From contig DAOSEC010000040.1 of NCBI GenBank assembly GCA_035362935.1, positions 1 through 5,212 on the forward strand: a DNA stretch of 5,212 nt, written 5' to 3'. The stretch's first letter is position 1, and each line of letters begins with the position of its first letter. The position numbers and the translations under genes are program-made. Source of the stretch: DAOSEC01 sp035362935. GTDB lineage: Bacteria; Bacillota_I; Bacilli_A; ML615J-28; CAG-313. Shown one piece after another: positions 5,192-5,212 of the stretch. The notes under the pieces are model-generated. The model did no database searches. It was not told the origin of the DNA and saw only the letters and a program-made list of their open reading frames with translations.

Positions 5192-5212
5192 GAACAGGTG
5201 GAGCAGGAAATT

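Larger units (their letters stand above)
5044..5212 (+). other. 5' leader of a ribosomal RNA operon (partial)
   Basis: From the P1 start to the window edge there is no open reading frame of note. Instead there are two hairpin-like dyads, the second promoter P2 and a boxA-type element near the end, the standard order before a 16S gene in low-GC Gram-positive bacteria. The conserved 16S 5' end (AGAGTTTGAT type) is not present, so the mature rRNA begins beyond base 5212. Confidence 0.8.

Noticed and set aside
5192..5212. Start of mature 16S rRNA within the window
   Set aside because: The conserved 16S 5' sequence is not present; only leader sequence is seen.

Overview
The window holds one complete four-gene operon for a BMP-family (nucleoside-type) ABC importer on the + strand, followed by the promoter region and 5' leader of a ribosomal RNA operon. 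The 16S gene itself starts beyond the right edge. The sequence is AT-rich, with strong AGGAGG-type ribosome binding sites, a TTG start and classical TTGNNN/TATAAT promoters. Two of the four genes stop at TGA, and tryptophan is encoded only by TGG, so the standard bacterial code applies and UGA is not read as Trp. This fits a low-GC Firmicute or a standard-code relative of the Mollicutes (Acholeplasma- or Izemoplasma-like). Genus cannot be fixed from the sequence alone.

Layout: 1-146 is intergenic, with what may be the tail of an upstream gene's terminator and then a strong extended -10 promoter with a very short 5'UTR. 147-1241 encodes the substrate-binding lipoprotein (NupN/BmpA type). 1242-1320 contains a long hairpin lacking a good U-tract, then the ribosome binding site of the next gene. 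1321-2856 encodes the double-domain ATPase (NupO type, TTG start). 2843-3958 and 3955-4917 encode the two permeases (NupP and NupQ types), joined by overlaps of 14 nt and 4 nt. A clear intrinsic terminator closes the operon at 4929-4960.

4961-5212 is an rRNA promoter region. It holds a perfect DnaA-box sequence with a weaker copy 11 bp further on, an A/T-rich UP-like stretch, two tandem sigma-A promoters (P1 and P2, about 101 bp apart) and a boxA-type antitermination element. The two promoters share a matching arrangement just downstream of their -10 boxes.

How the genes work together: the lipoprotein, anchored outside the membrane, captures the ligand. NupP and NupQ form the heterodimeric channel, and NupO, with one intact and one degenerate ATPase domain, powers uptake. 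By family, the ligand is probably a purine or other nucleoside, but the window has no catabolic gene or riboswitch that would confirm this. I see no previously undescribed system. The most interesting signals are the DnaA-box pair, the shared P1/P2 architecture and the intercistronic hairpin.
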